Below are positions 33,764 to 41,149 of a DNA stretch of 64,000 bases, piece after piece. The DNA lies in contig NZ_GL872283.1 of NCBI RefSeq assembly GCF_000191065.1, forward strand, positions 1,177,721 to 1,241,720. The letters run 5' to 3'. Position numbers and translations under genes: made by a program. The stretch comes from Prevotella multiformis DSM 16608 (GTDB lineage Bacteria > Bacteroidota > Bacteroidia > Bacteroidales > Bacteroidaceae). Position 1 is the first letter of the stretch, and each line of letters starts with the position of its first letter. The notes beneath the pieces were generated by a model, which saw nothing but the letters and a program-made list of their open reading frames with translations, was not told the origin of the DNA and made no database searches.

Positions 33764-34951
33764 ATGGATAAGAAAGAATATCTGCGTTCATGGGCTGAGG
33801 CCTACAGGAACGACCTGACAAACAACATCATGCCGTTCTGGCTGAACCACGGATGGGACAGAGAGAACGGCGGCATCTACACCTGTCTTGACCGTGACGG
33901 ATCGCTGATGGACACCACCAAGTCGGTATGGTTCCAGGGACGATGGGCTTTCATCTGTGCCTTCGCATATAATAATGTGGAGAAGAATCCGACATGGCTC
34001 GATGCGTCCCGGTCCGCCATTGACTTCCTCGAAAGACATTGCTTCGACAAAGACGGACACATGTATTTTGAAGTAACGGCAGAAGGGAAACCGCTCCGCA
34101 AACGCCGTTACGTATTCTCAGAGACCTTTGCAGCCATCGCCTTTGCAGAATACGCACTGGCGACAGGTGACAGGCATTACGCCGAGAGGGCCCTGCAGGT
34201 CTTCCACGATGCACAGCGTTTCCTTTCCACGCCGGGTTTCCTGCCCCCGAAATACGAGGCAGGTGTGGAAATGCAGAGCCACTCTATCGTCATGATCCTT
34301 ATCAACGTGGGATCACGCCTCCGCGAGGTCATCGACGACCCGACGCTGACCCGGCAGATCGACGACTCCGTCTCGCTGCTCCGCCGTTACTTCATGCACC
34401 CGGAGTTCAAGGCACTGCTGGAGACGGTGGGGCCGAATGGCGAGTTCATCGATACCAATGCGGCACGCACCATCAACCCCGGACACTGCATAGAGACTTC
34501 ATGGTTCATCCTGGAAGAGGCGAAACTACGCAACTGGGACAAGGAGCTGCTCGATACCGCCCTCACCATCTTCGACTGGTCGTGGGACTGGGGATGGGAC
34601 AAAATGTACGGCGGCATCATCAATTTCCGCGACTGTCGCAACCTCCCTCCGCAGGACTACTCACAGGACATGAAATTCTGGTGGCCGCAGTGTGAGACGA
34701 TCATCGCTTCACTCTATGCCTATCTCGGCACGGGCGACGACGAATACCTCTACCGCCATCAGCGGATCAGCGAATGGACCTATGCCCATTTCCCCGACCC
34801 CGATTATCCGGAGTGGTATGGTTATCTCCACCGTGACGGGACCGTCGCACAGTCCGCCAAAGGAAATCTCTTCAAAGGCCCGTTCCACATTCCCCGGATG
34901 ATGATCAAGGGTTACACGCTCTGTCAGGAAATTCTGAAAACGATGGAATAG
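33764..34951 (+). CDS. N-acylglucosamine 2-epimerase (AGE family)
   Basis: The 395-residue protein is an (alpha/alpha)6-barrel AGE/RenBP-type enzyme that interconverts GlcNAc and ManNAc, or related sugars such as mannose and glucose. Conserved pieces are MPFWLNHGWDRENGGIYTC, KSVWFQGRWAF, YVFSETFAAIAFAEY, NPGHCIETSWF with the catalytic His, and KFWWPQCETI. In Bacteroidetes, enzymes of this family serve sialic acid use (the first step after NanA lyase), but no other sialic acid gene is in the window, so the physiological sugar is open. It is monocistronic between a clear promoter and a very strong terminator. It is cytosolic. Confidence 0.9.
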   Translation: MDKKEYLRSWAEAYRNDLTNNIMPFWLNHGWDRENGGIYTCLDRDGSLMDTTKSVWFQGRWAFICAFAYNNVEKNPTWLDASRSAIDFLERHCFDKDGHMYFEVTAEGKPLRKRRYVFSETFAAIAFAEYALATGDRHYAERALQVFHDAQRFLSTPGFLPPKYEAGVEMQSHSIVMILINVGSRLREVIDDPTLTRQIDDSVSLLRRYFMHPEFKALLETVGPNGEFIDTNAARTINPGHCIETSWFILEEAKLRNWDKELLDTALTIFDWSWDWGWDKMYGGIINFRDCRNLPPQDYSQDMKFWWPQCETIIASLYAYLGTGDDEYLYRHQRISEWTYAHFPDPDYPEWYGYLHRDGTVAQSAKGNLFKGPFHIPRMMIKGYTLCQEILKTME

Positions 34952-34998
34952 AAAAAGAAGACTGTCCCGTCCCCGCCTTTCCGGAATGCCGGAAACAG

Positions 34999-35043
34999 AA
35001 TCCCCCATGGCATCCTGCCGACAGGATGCCATGGGGGATTTTT
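34999..35043 (+). terminator. Very strong terminator with an 18-bp perfect stem
   Basis: ATCCCCCATGGCATCCTG (35000-35017) pairs perfectly with 35022-35039 around a 4-nt loop and is followed by T residues. It ends the AGE transcript and lies 70 bp from the end of the convergent HAD gene. Confidence 0.92.
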
Positions 35044-35109
35044 ACAGCAGACAGGATATTGGCGGACATCTTGACGGAGAGGGTGCTTCCACTGCCGCCC
35101 TGTCAAGTC

Positions 35110-35808
35110 TCACAAAAGATTCTTCAACTGCGAAAAGTCATCCAGCCTCATCAGGTGAGGATGATCATACTCTTCAACGACTTCATGCTGCCATACTGTA
35201 CGGAAAGGGATATGAGCGGCCCAGCCGCCGAGTTTCAGCACCGGTTCAATATCAGACCGGAAGGAATTCCCCACCATCAGCAGCTGTCCCACCTTTATAC
35301 CGAACTGACGGCAAAGCCGATGATAAGACGATTCCGTCTTATCCGACACCACGACAAAATCATCAAAATAAGCATGCAGTCCGGAACGCTTGAACTTGCT
35401 TTCCTGATCAAGCAGTTCTCCTTTCGTAAACACCACCAGATGATATTTGCCGGCATCATGCAACGTCTTCAGCGTCTCCTCCACCCCGTCTATCGGCTGG
35501 GCCGGCAACTGCAACAGCCCCTTTCCAAGCCTGATAATCTTCGTCACTTCGTCAGCTGTCAGCTGCTCGCCGCTCACCCGGGCGGCATTTTCCAGCAATG
35601 AAAGCATAAAAGCTTTACAGCCATAACCGAAAAGGGGCATGTTCGCCGTCTCCGTTGCAAAAAGCGCTTCCGACACCTTGTCCGCCGGTGCGTAAGGGGC
35701 AAGCAGACGGCAATACTCCTCCTCCACTTTCTCAAAATAAGACTGACATTCCCACAATGTATCATCAGCATCGAAGGCGATCAGTGATATATCTCCCATA
35801 ATCTTCAC
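35110..35808 (-). CDS. HAD-superfamily phosphatase
   Basis: Motif I is FDADDTLW (nucleophile D13, acid D15), motif II is the Thr in VVFTKGE, a motif III Lys follows in VVVSDKTESS, and motif IV is GNSFRSDIEPVLKLGG. A helical cap is inserted after motif I. The 232-residue enzyme should dephosphorylate a small metabolite in the cytosol; the substrate is not predictable. The promoter (35820-35850) puts transcription start near 35813, so the first ATG would have a leader of about 5 nt. An in-frame ATG 9 bases further in (35799) is an alternative. Confidence 0.85.
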   Translation of the reverse strand: MKIMGDISLIAFDADDTLWECQSYFEKVEEEYCRLLAPYAPADKVSEALFATETANMPLFGYGCKAFMLSLLENAARVSGEQLTADEVTKIIRLGKGLLQLPAQPIDGVEETLKTLHDAGKYHLVVFTKGELLDQESKFKRSGLHAYFDDFVVVSDKTESSYHRLCRQFGIKVGQLLMVGNSFRSDIEPVLKLGGWAAHIPFRTVWQHEVVEEYDHPHLMRLDDFSQLKNLL

Positions 35809-35819
35809 ATTTCAAACTG

Positions 35820-35850
35820 CAAAAGTACGTTTTTTAAACAGGTGTTCAAA
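35820..35850 (-). promoter_or_regulatory. Promoter of the HAD gene
   Basis: On the minus strand TTTG (35847-35850), 19 bp, TACTTTTG (35820-35827). Confidence 0.8.
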
Positions 35851-36327
35851 ATTAATTGCGCACAAATTTAATACAGCCTCTAAAAGCATCACTTCATCAA
35901 AAAAAACACGTTCCTAACAATACGACAGCTGAATGAAGCCGATGCAGAGAGAACACAGCCGGCAACACGACGGCTGGCAGAGAGCGGAATGAAAAGAGGC
36001 GGTTATACAAGGCGGCGAAACCGACGGCTTCCATCGCAGCGACATACGGCTTCGTGCGTTTTAAGGAAATTCCTTAAAGCATCTGCTGTCTCCCTATTTC
36101 GTTTAATTCCAGCGAAGGAAGCTATCGCTTGCTTCAGAACTACCATTGTGAAAATCTGCATTGAAGGCACGGATGTCATGTATCCGAGACATCTTACAGC
36201 ACACTTCGCCCACACGGAATAAAGTACAACTACAACTCTAAATCTTAAACCTTTATCTTACTGACATTTGCACATCTCGACCCTCTGAAAGAGGCGAACT
36301 TTTCAATATTTTTAAGACAGACAATAC
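35851..36327. other. Gene-free region with a perfect dyad
   Basis: A minus-strand frame of 70 codons (36003-36215) has no recognised family and its basic, Cys-containing composition looks like repeat DNA. TTTAAGGAA, A, TTCCTTAAA form a perfect 9+1+9 dyad at 36060-36078. Confidence 0.45.
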
Positions 36328-36358
36328 TTTGAAGAATGAATACTTTTATCTAACTTTG
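36328..36358 (+). promoter_or_regulatory. Promoter of nrdD
   Basis: TTTG (36328-36331), 19 bp, TAACTTTG (36351-36358). The untranslated leader would be about 195 nt. Confidence 0.75.
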
Positions 36359-36374
36359 CATCATCGAAGTTTAT

Positions 36375-36435
36375 CAAAACGGAAAACTTTTAGAGAACAG
36401 AAAACAAAAAAGTTGTCCAAAACGGATAACTTTTA
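36375..36435 (+). promoter_or_regulatory. Direct 18-bp repeats in the nrdD leader
   Basis: CAAAACGGAAAACTTTTA (36375-36392) and CAAAACGGATAACTTTTA (36418-36435) differ at one base and start 43 bp apart, about four helical turns. They lie just after the predicted transcription start. They may bind a regulator of nrdD or act in the RNA. Confidence 0.55.
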
Positions 36436-36558
36436 TCTCTACTAAAGACATCATCATGCACGCTGCGGCAAAAGTCATCCGACTCCGGCGCATTCCCCTA
36501 CTGATGCTGTCCAATGTCTACACAGTATTCACCGACGCCTAAAAATAAAAGCAAAGCA

Positions 36559-38715
36559 ATGGAAATAAAGAACTTCACAATTACCAAACGCGACGGGTCG
36601 AAGGAACGGTTCTCCCTCGACAAGATCATGAATGCCATTCTCAAGGCATTTGAGAGCGTCAACGAACCGACCGACCTGGGAACCATGTCGAAAATCCTCG
36701 CCGATCTGGACATCCAGAACGACATCAAAGTAGAGGACATCCAGAACCAGGTGGAGACGGCACTGATGAAAGAAGGCTTCTACAAGGTAGCAAAAAGCTT
36801 CATCGTCTACCGCCAGCAGCATACCGAAGACCGCGAGACACTTGAAAAGATGAAGTTCCTTTCGGACTACTGCATTGCCAAGAACGCCGCCACCGGCTCC
36901 AAGTTTGACGCCAATGCCAACGTCGAACACAAGAACATCGCGACCCTCATCGGCGAACTGCCGAAGCAGGGATTCATCCGCCTGAACCGCCGTCTGCTCG
37001 TCGACCGCATCAAGAAGATGTACGGGAAGGAACTGGCCGAGGAATATATCGACCTCCTCACCCACCACTTTATCTACAAGAACGACGAGACGAACCTCGC
37101 CAACTACTGCGCTTCGATAACGATGTACCCCTGGCTCATCGGCGGGACAACCTCCATCGGCGGCAACTCCACAGCACCGACCAACCTCAAGAGCTTCTGC
37201 GGAGGATTCATCAACATGGTGTTCATGGTCTCCTCCATGCTTGCCGGAGCCTGCGCCACACCGGAGTTCCTGATGTACATGAACTACTTCATCCAGAAAG
37301 AATACGGCAAGGACTACTGGAAGCGGGCCGACGAAGTGGTGGACCTCAGTCTCAGAAAGCGTACGATTGACAAGATCATCACCGATGACTTCGAGCAGAT
37401 TGTCTACTCGCTCAACCAGCCTACCGGGGCACGCAACTACCAGGCCGTTTTCTGGAACATCTCTTATTACGACCGTCCGTATTTCGAGTCGCTTTTCGGG
37501 AACTTCTACTTTCCCGACGGTTCACAGCCCGACTGGGAGAGCCTGTCATGGCTGCAGAAACGTTTCATGACCTGGTTCAATCAGGAACGTCTGAAGACCG
37601 TGCTCACCTTCCCGGTAGAGACCATGGCACTGCTGGCTGAAAACGGTGACTGCAAGGACAAGGAATGGGGCGACTTCGCCGCAAAGATGTACTCAGAAGG
37701 ACACAGCTTCTTCACCTATATGAGCGACAACGCCGACTCACTCAGTTCCTGCTGCCGGCTGCGCAACGAGATCCAGGATAACGGCTTCTCCTATACACTC
37801 GGGGCAGGCGGTGTCTCGACAGGTTCAAAGAGCGTACTGACCATCAATCTCAACCGCTGCATCCAGTATGCTGTCAACCACGACCTCGACTACAAGGAAT
37901 ACCTGGAGCATGTGATCGTATTGTGCCATAAAGTTCAGTTGGCGTATAACGAGAATCTCAAGGAACTGCTGCACAACCACATGCTGCCACTCTTCGATGC
38001 AGGATACATCAACATCGACCGTCAGTACCTCACCATCGGCATCAACGGACTGGTAGAGGCTGCGGAGTTCATGGGTCTGGACATAACTCCTAACGACGGC
38101 TACAAGAAGTTCGTACAGACGGTACTCGGACTGATCGAGAAGCAGAACAAGGCTTTCCGCACCAAGGAGGCGATGTTCAACTGCGAGATGATCCCGGCCG
38201 AGAACGTGGGCGTGAAACATGCGAAATGGGACCGTGAGGACGGATACTTCGTGCCGCGCGACTGCTACAACAGCTACTTCTACCGCGTAGAGGACAACTC
38301 GCTGACCATCCTCGACAAGTTCAAACTGCACGGTGCGCCCTACATCGAACACCTTACGGGTGGTTCCGCCCTCCACATGAACCTCGAGGAGCATCTCTCA
38401 GAACCACAGTACCGCCAGCTCCTGCGTGTTGCGGCACAGGAAGGCTGCAATTACTTCACCTTCAACATCCCCAACACCATCTGCAACGACTGTGGCTATA
38501 TCGACAAGCGTTATCTGCATGAGTGTCCCCGCTGTCACTCCAAGAACGTGGATTACCTCACCCGCATCATCGGCTACATGAAGCGTGTCAGCAACTTCTC
38601 CGTCCCCCGTCAGGAAGAGGCACACCGACGCTACTACATCAAGACTTCTGCCGAATCTTCCCAGAAAGGAAAGGGCGTGGAAGAACGTGAGAAAGCACCG
38701 GCCGAAGTGAAATGA
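36559..38715 (+). CDS. nrdD: Anaerobic ribonucleoside-triphosphate reductase
   Basis: NrdD reduces ribonucleoside triphosphates to deoxy forms without oxygen, using a glycyl radical. An N-terminal ATP-cone (FTITKRDGSKERFSLDKI) senses dATP/ATP. The barrel follows, with CASITMYPWLIGG and SLSSCCRLRNE. Near the C-terminus is a four-Cys zinc site (CNDCGY and CPRC) and the glycyl-radical loop TRIIGYM with Gly672. The start at 36559 (718 aa) was chosen because the cone begins there; an in-frame ATG at 36514 exists. The activase NrdG, often next to nrdD, is not in the window, and a terminator follows at once. Confidence 0.95.
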   Translation: MEIKNFTITKRDGSKERFSLDKIMNAILKAFESVNEPTDLGTMSKILADLDIQNDIKVEDIQNQVETALMKEGFYKVAKSFIVYRQQHTEDRETLEKMKFLSDYCIAKNAATGSKFDANANVEHKNIATLIGELPKQGFIRLNRRLLVDRIKKMYGKELAEEYIDLLTHHFIYKNDETNLANYCASITMYPWLIGGTTSIGGNSTAPTNLKSFCGGFINMVFMVSSMLAGACATPEFLMYMNYFIQKEYGKDYWKRADEVVDLSLRKRTIDKIITDDFEQIVYSLNQPTGARNYQAVFWNISYYDRPYFESLFGNFYFPDGSQPDWESLSWLQKRFMTWFNQERLKTVLTFPVETMALLAENGDCKDKEWGDFAAKMYSEGHSFFTYMSDNADSLSSCCRLRNEIQDNGFSYTLGAGGVSTGSKSVLTINLNRCIQYAVNHDLDYKEYLEHVIVLCHKVQLAYNENLKELLHNHMLPLFDAGYINIDRQYLTIGINGLVEAAEFMGLDITPNDGYKKFVQTVLGLIEKQNKAFRTKEAMFNCEMIPAENVGVKHAKWDREDGYFVPRDCYNSYFYRVEDNSLTILDKFKLHGAPYIEHLTGGSALHMNLEEHLSEPQYRQLLRVAAQEGCNYFTFNIPNTICNDCGYIDKRYLHECPRCHSKNVDYLTRIIGYMKRVSNFSVPRQEEAHRRYYIKTSAESSQKGKGVEEREKAPAEVK

Positions 38716-38748
38716 CATAGAGCCACATTTACTCATCACGGCCAGCGG

Positions 38749-38797
38749 AAGCCTGACAGTGTATTGTCCCGGAAGGGGCAGCACTGTCAGGCTTTTA
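38749..38797 (+). terminator. Terminator of nrdD
   Basis: AAGCCTGACAGTG (38749-38761) pairs with CACTGTCAGGCTT (38782-38794) and runs into T residues. Confidence 0.9.
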
Positions 38798-38840
38798 TAT
38801 TCGGCACACAGCATCTCATATAAATTACAGCACCGCATTT

Positions 38841-38885
38841 GTGTTCCCGGCAGCCGGGACATCTGTCCCCAACAGCCGGGAACAC
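38841..38885. repeat. Truncated palindrome array / inverted repeat
   Basis: GTGTTCCCGGC (38841-38851) and GCCGGGAACAC (38875-38885) are perfect inverted copies around the palindrome GGGACATCTGTCCC (38856-38869). The half-units and central palindrome are separated by 7 and 8 bp, the spacer lengths seen in the two full arrays. Confidence 0.6.
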
Positions 38886-39025
38886 TTCAAGATGTAGTTC
38901 AATGCTTGAGGTTGACTACCTTCCACCTTACATTCAAACCTGGTCGACGAGGATTCCTGTAGTATGACGATCCGGAAAGTTGACGATAAAAACGGTATTC
39001 AACTTCCGGCTTACGTTTTCATGGA

Positions 39026-39097
39026 CTTTCCTCTAAAGAGAAAAGCAAATTCTTTATCCCGAAGACTTAGAAATCACAGATTTTATGTAAATTTGCA
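39026..39097 (+). promoter_or_regulatory. Conserved ~70-bp promoter element, copy C (mutarotase-like gene)
   Basis: CCTCTAAAGAGAAAAGCAAA, GACTTAGA and the -7 box TAAATTTG (39088-39095) keep the 43-bp and 22-bp spacing. The upstream GTG at 39100 lies before or at the transcription start, so the ATG at 39124 is the start. Confidence 0.75.
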
Positions 39098-39123
39098 ATG
39101 TGAGGAATAAAAACAGACAAGCT

Positions 39124-40074
39124 ATGAAGCATTTACGCACAATCCTGACAGCAGCAATGCTCAGCATTGTTCTCTGTTCATATAGCCAGGAACAGAAACG
39201 GTTCCGGATCGTCAACGGGAATGGCATGGAGGCGGTCATCAGCAACTATGGAGCACGCCTCGTCTCACTGACAGCCTACAACTGGAACGGCAGACTGGAG
39301 CCAGTCGTAAAAGGTCATGCCCATGACAATGATTACCAGAACGACAAGAGCCTGGGCGCCACCCTCGTCTACTTCGGGAAGAACAATGAAGAGACGCTGT
39401 CTGGGAAGACATGGGAAGTGGTCAGCTCGGACAATCAGTCCGTCTGCCTGCGATATGTGACTTCCGAAGGAGAGAACGGACTGGACGGGAAACTGAATGT
39501 GACCGTCACCTATACCCTGTCGGATCAGAATGCACTGGACGTGGACTATCGCATCACGACGACGGCCCGGACACAACTGGAAGTGACAAACGGGATCTGC
39601 TTCAATCTGTCGGGAGACATGCACCGCTCCATCCTCAAGCAGCATCTGTGGATCGACGCTTTCCTGTCCAACGCCTACAACAAGCAAAAGCAGCTGACGG
39701 GAGTACTGCAGCGCATAAGGAACACACCGTTCGACTTTACCAAACCACGTGAGATCGGCGAGCGCATCAGGCGCACGAACAACGGATATGACAATGCCTA
39801 CCAGCTGCGCCATCCTGACAATATGCAGAAGCCGGCCGCCATCCTCTTCGACGCACAGAGCGGCCGCGCCATGACCGTCTATTCAAGCGAACCGACACTC
39901 TGCATCAACACTTACGGCAAGGCAAGCAGCAGCATCTCCCTGCAGCCCCTCCACTCAGGATACAATAGCGGCATGGAAAAGATAAGCCAAGGACTCGAGC
40001 CCGGGCAGGTCTTCCACGGTGCTACGGTGTTCTTCTTCACCACCGATCCTCCATTGCTTATGCGGACAAAATAA
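39124..40074 (+). CDS. Exported aldose-1-epimerase-like protein lacking the catalytic residues
   Basis: The fold is that of GalM: FRIVNGNGMEAVISNYGARLVSL at the start of the domain, NGLDGKLNVTVTYTLSD in the middle and LEPGQVFHGATVFFF at the end. A signal peptide covers about 1-20 (ending SYSQ). Three sites look lost. The NRIAnG...LHGG segment with the first His is deleted. TNHxYFNL is TNGICFNL here. The terminal ETQ is replaced by LQPLHSG. A working mutarotase is therefore unlikely, and a sugar-binding or other role in the envelope is more probable. It has promoter copy C and no partner gene. It is 316 residues long. Confidence 0.8.
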   Translation: MKHLRTILTAAMLSIVLCSYSQEQKRFRIVNGNGMEAVISNYGARLVSLTAYNWNGRLEPVVKGHAHDNDYQNDKSLGATLVYFGKNNEETLSGKTWEVVSSDNQSVCLRYVTSEGENGLDGKLNVTVTYTLSDQNALDVDYRITTTARTQLEVTNGICFNLSGDMHRSILKQHLWIDAFLSNAYNKQKQLTGVLQRIRNTPFDFTKPREIGERIRRTNNGYDNAYQLRHPDNMQKPAAILFDAQSGRAMTVYSSEPTLCINTYGKASSSISLQPLHSGYNSGMEKISQGLEPGQVFHGATVFFFTTDPPLLMRTK

Positions 40075-40178
40075 CACAGGACTATCCAGCTCGTCTTGCT
40101 GCTCCCTATAAGTTAGTTCCTACCTACAGGTATCCATCGCCTGTGCAACTTGAAAAAGCTCTAATTATCTTTAAAATA

Positions 40179-40210
40179 CTTGGCGGGTGACTACTGAATA
40201 CTTATATTTG
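40179..40210 (+). promoter_or_regulatory. Promoter of the 40.2-kb surface protein gene
   Basis: CTTG (40179-40182), 20 bp, TATATTTG (40203-40210). The start codon begins 8 bp after the -7 box, so the mRNA would have almost no leader. Confidence 0.8.
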
Positions 40211-40217
40211 CAAGTGA

Positions 40218-41081
40218 ATGAGAAAATATATTTTCATAATAGCAGCCGTTCTGTGTACACCGCTGTATGCACAGAACACAGAAGGGGGACACAACGGTGA
40301 CACTTCCGCTGTGGAACCCATAGAGTCGGCACGTCTGCAAGGACCACGTGAAGCCACCGAAGCGGAGAAAGCGTATGCGAGGAGACTGGCAGAAGACCGG
40401 GAACAGCAGGCACAGATAGACAACAACCTGCCTCTCATCACAGAGAACGGTCAAACCGTTACACCCGGCGGGTTCTATTATCCGGGCTGGGGATACGGCA
40501 TCGGGCTATGGAGACTGCATGAGGGACTGAATGTAAACCTCGGTGCATCGGCCTTTGCGAGCTTCGGGCATGGAGACTATCACGGTGCAGGCTTCTCGCA
40601 GGATGTCTCGCTGATGTATGTTACCAACCTGTCAAAGAAAGCGACATTGGCAGTAGGCGGATATGTGAATCATCTCACTTACCGCGGCGACAACTACTTT
40701 GTAGGCGGTGTCAATGCTGTTCTCGGCTATCAGTTCAATGAACATTGGAGCGCCTACGCATTCGTACAGAAAGCCTTTACTTCAGACAACTTCCGGAATA
40801 TCTTTGGATATGCCGGTTACGGTTCACCTTACTGGGGCGGCTATGGAACCTGGGGATACTCCTCCTTCGGCTACGGCCTGGCAGCATACGGATACGACCC
40901 GACAGGATGGGACTACGGTGCCGGCATCAGCCGCTATATGGACAGAATCGGTGGCGGCGTAACCTATCAATGGGGTTCCCACAATCAGAACTCCATCTCC
41001 GTCAATGTCGAATTTGACCATGTCCCCGCTCAACGCAACGGCTGTTACAACACCGGCAGATATGATTATCCGGTAAGATAA
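40218..41081 (+). CDS. Outer-membrane beta-barrel-like protein with Gly/Tyr-rich loop
   Basis: A signal peptide (MRKYIFIIAAVLCTPLYAQ) is followed by an acidic linker with a helical stretch (about 40-68), then beta strands such as NVNLGASAFASFG and KATLAVGGYVNHL. An unusual Gly/Tyr/Trp-rich segment (about 198-236, GYGSPYWGGYGTWGYSSF and on) sits before the last strands. This fits a small surface barrel with a large aromatic loop; I do not recognise a named family. The start codon lies at the predicted transcription start. A strong bidirectional terminator follows. Confidence 0.65.
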   Translation: MRKYIFIIAAVLCTPLYAQNTEGGHNGDTSAVEPIESARLQGPREATEAEKAYARRLAEDREQQAQIDNNLPLITENGQTVTPGGFYYPGWGYGIGLWRLHEGLNVNLGASAFASFGHGDYHGAGFSQDVSLMYVTNLSKKATLAVGGYVNHLTYRGDNYFVGGVNAVLGYQFNEHWSAYAFVQKAFTSDNFRNIFGYAGYGSPYWGGYGTWGYSSFGYGLAAYGYDPTGWDYGAGISRYMDRIGGGVTYQWGSHNQNSISVNVEFDHVPAQRNGCYNTGRYDYPVR

Positions 41082-41099
41082 AGGATCATCAACAATCAA

Positions 41100-41149
41100 C
41101 AGGAATCCTGACAGGCAGCAGACTGCCGTTTGTCAGGATTCCTGTTTTC
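41100..41149. terminator. Bidirectional terminator
   Basis: CAGGAATCCTGACA (41100-41113) pairs with TGTCAGGATTCCTG (41131-41144), with an inner GGCAG/CTGCC stem and T residues after it on the plus strand. It touches the end of the convergent ATPase gene. Confidence 0.9.

Noticed and set aside
36003-36215. Small basic protein upstream of nrdD
   Set aside because: No promoter, no family and repeat-like composition. It contains the perfect dyad at 36060-36078.
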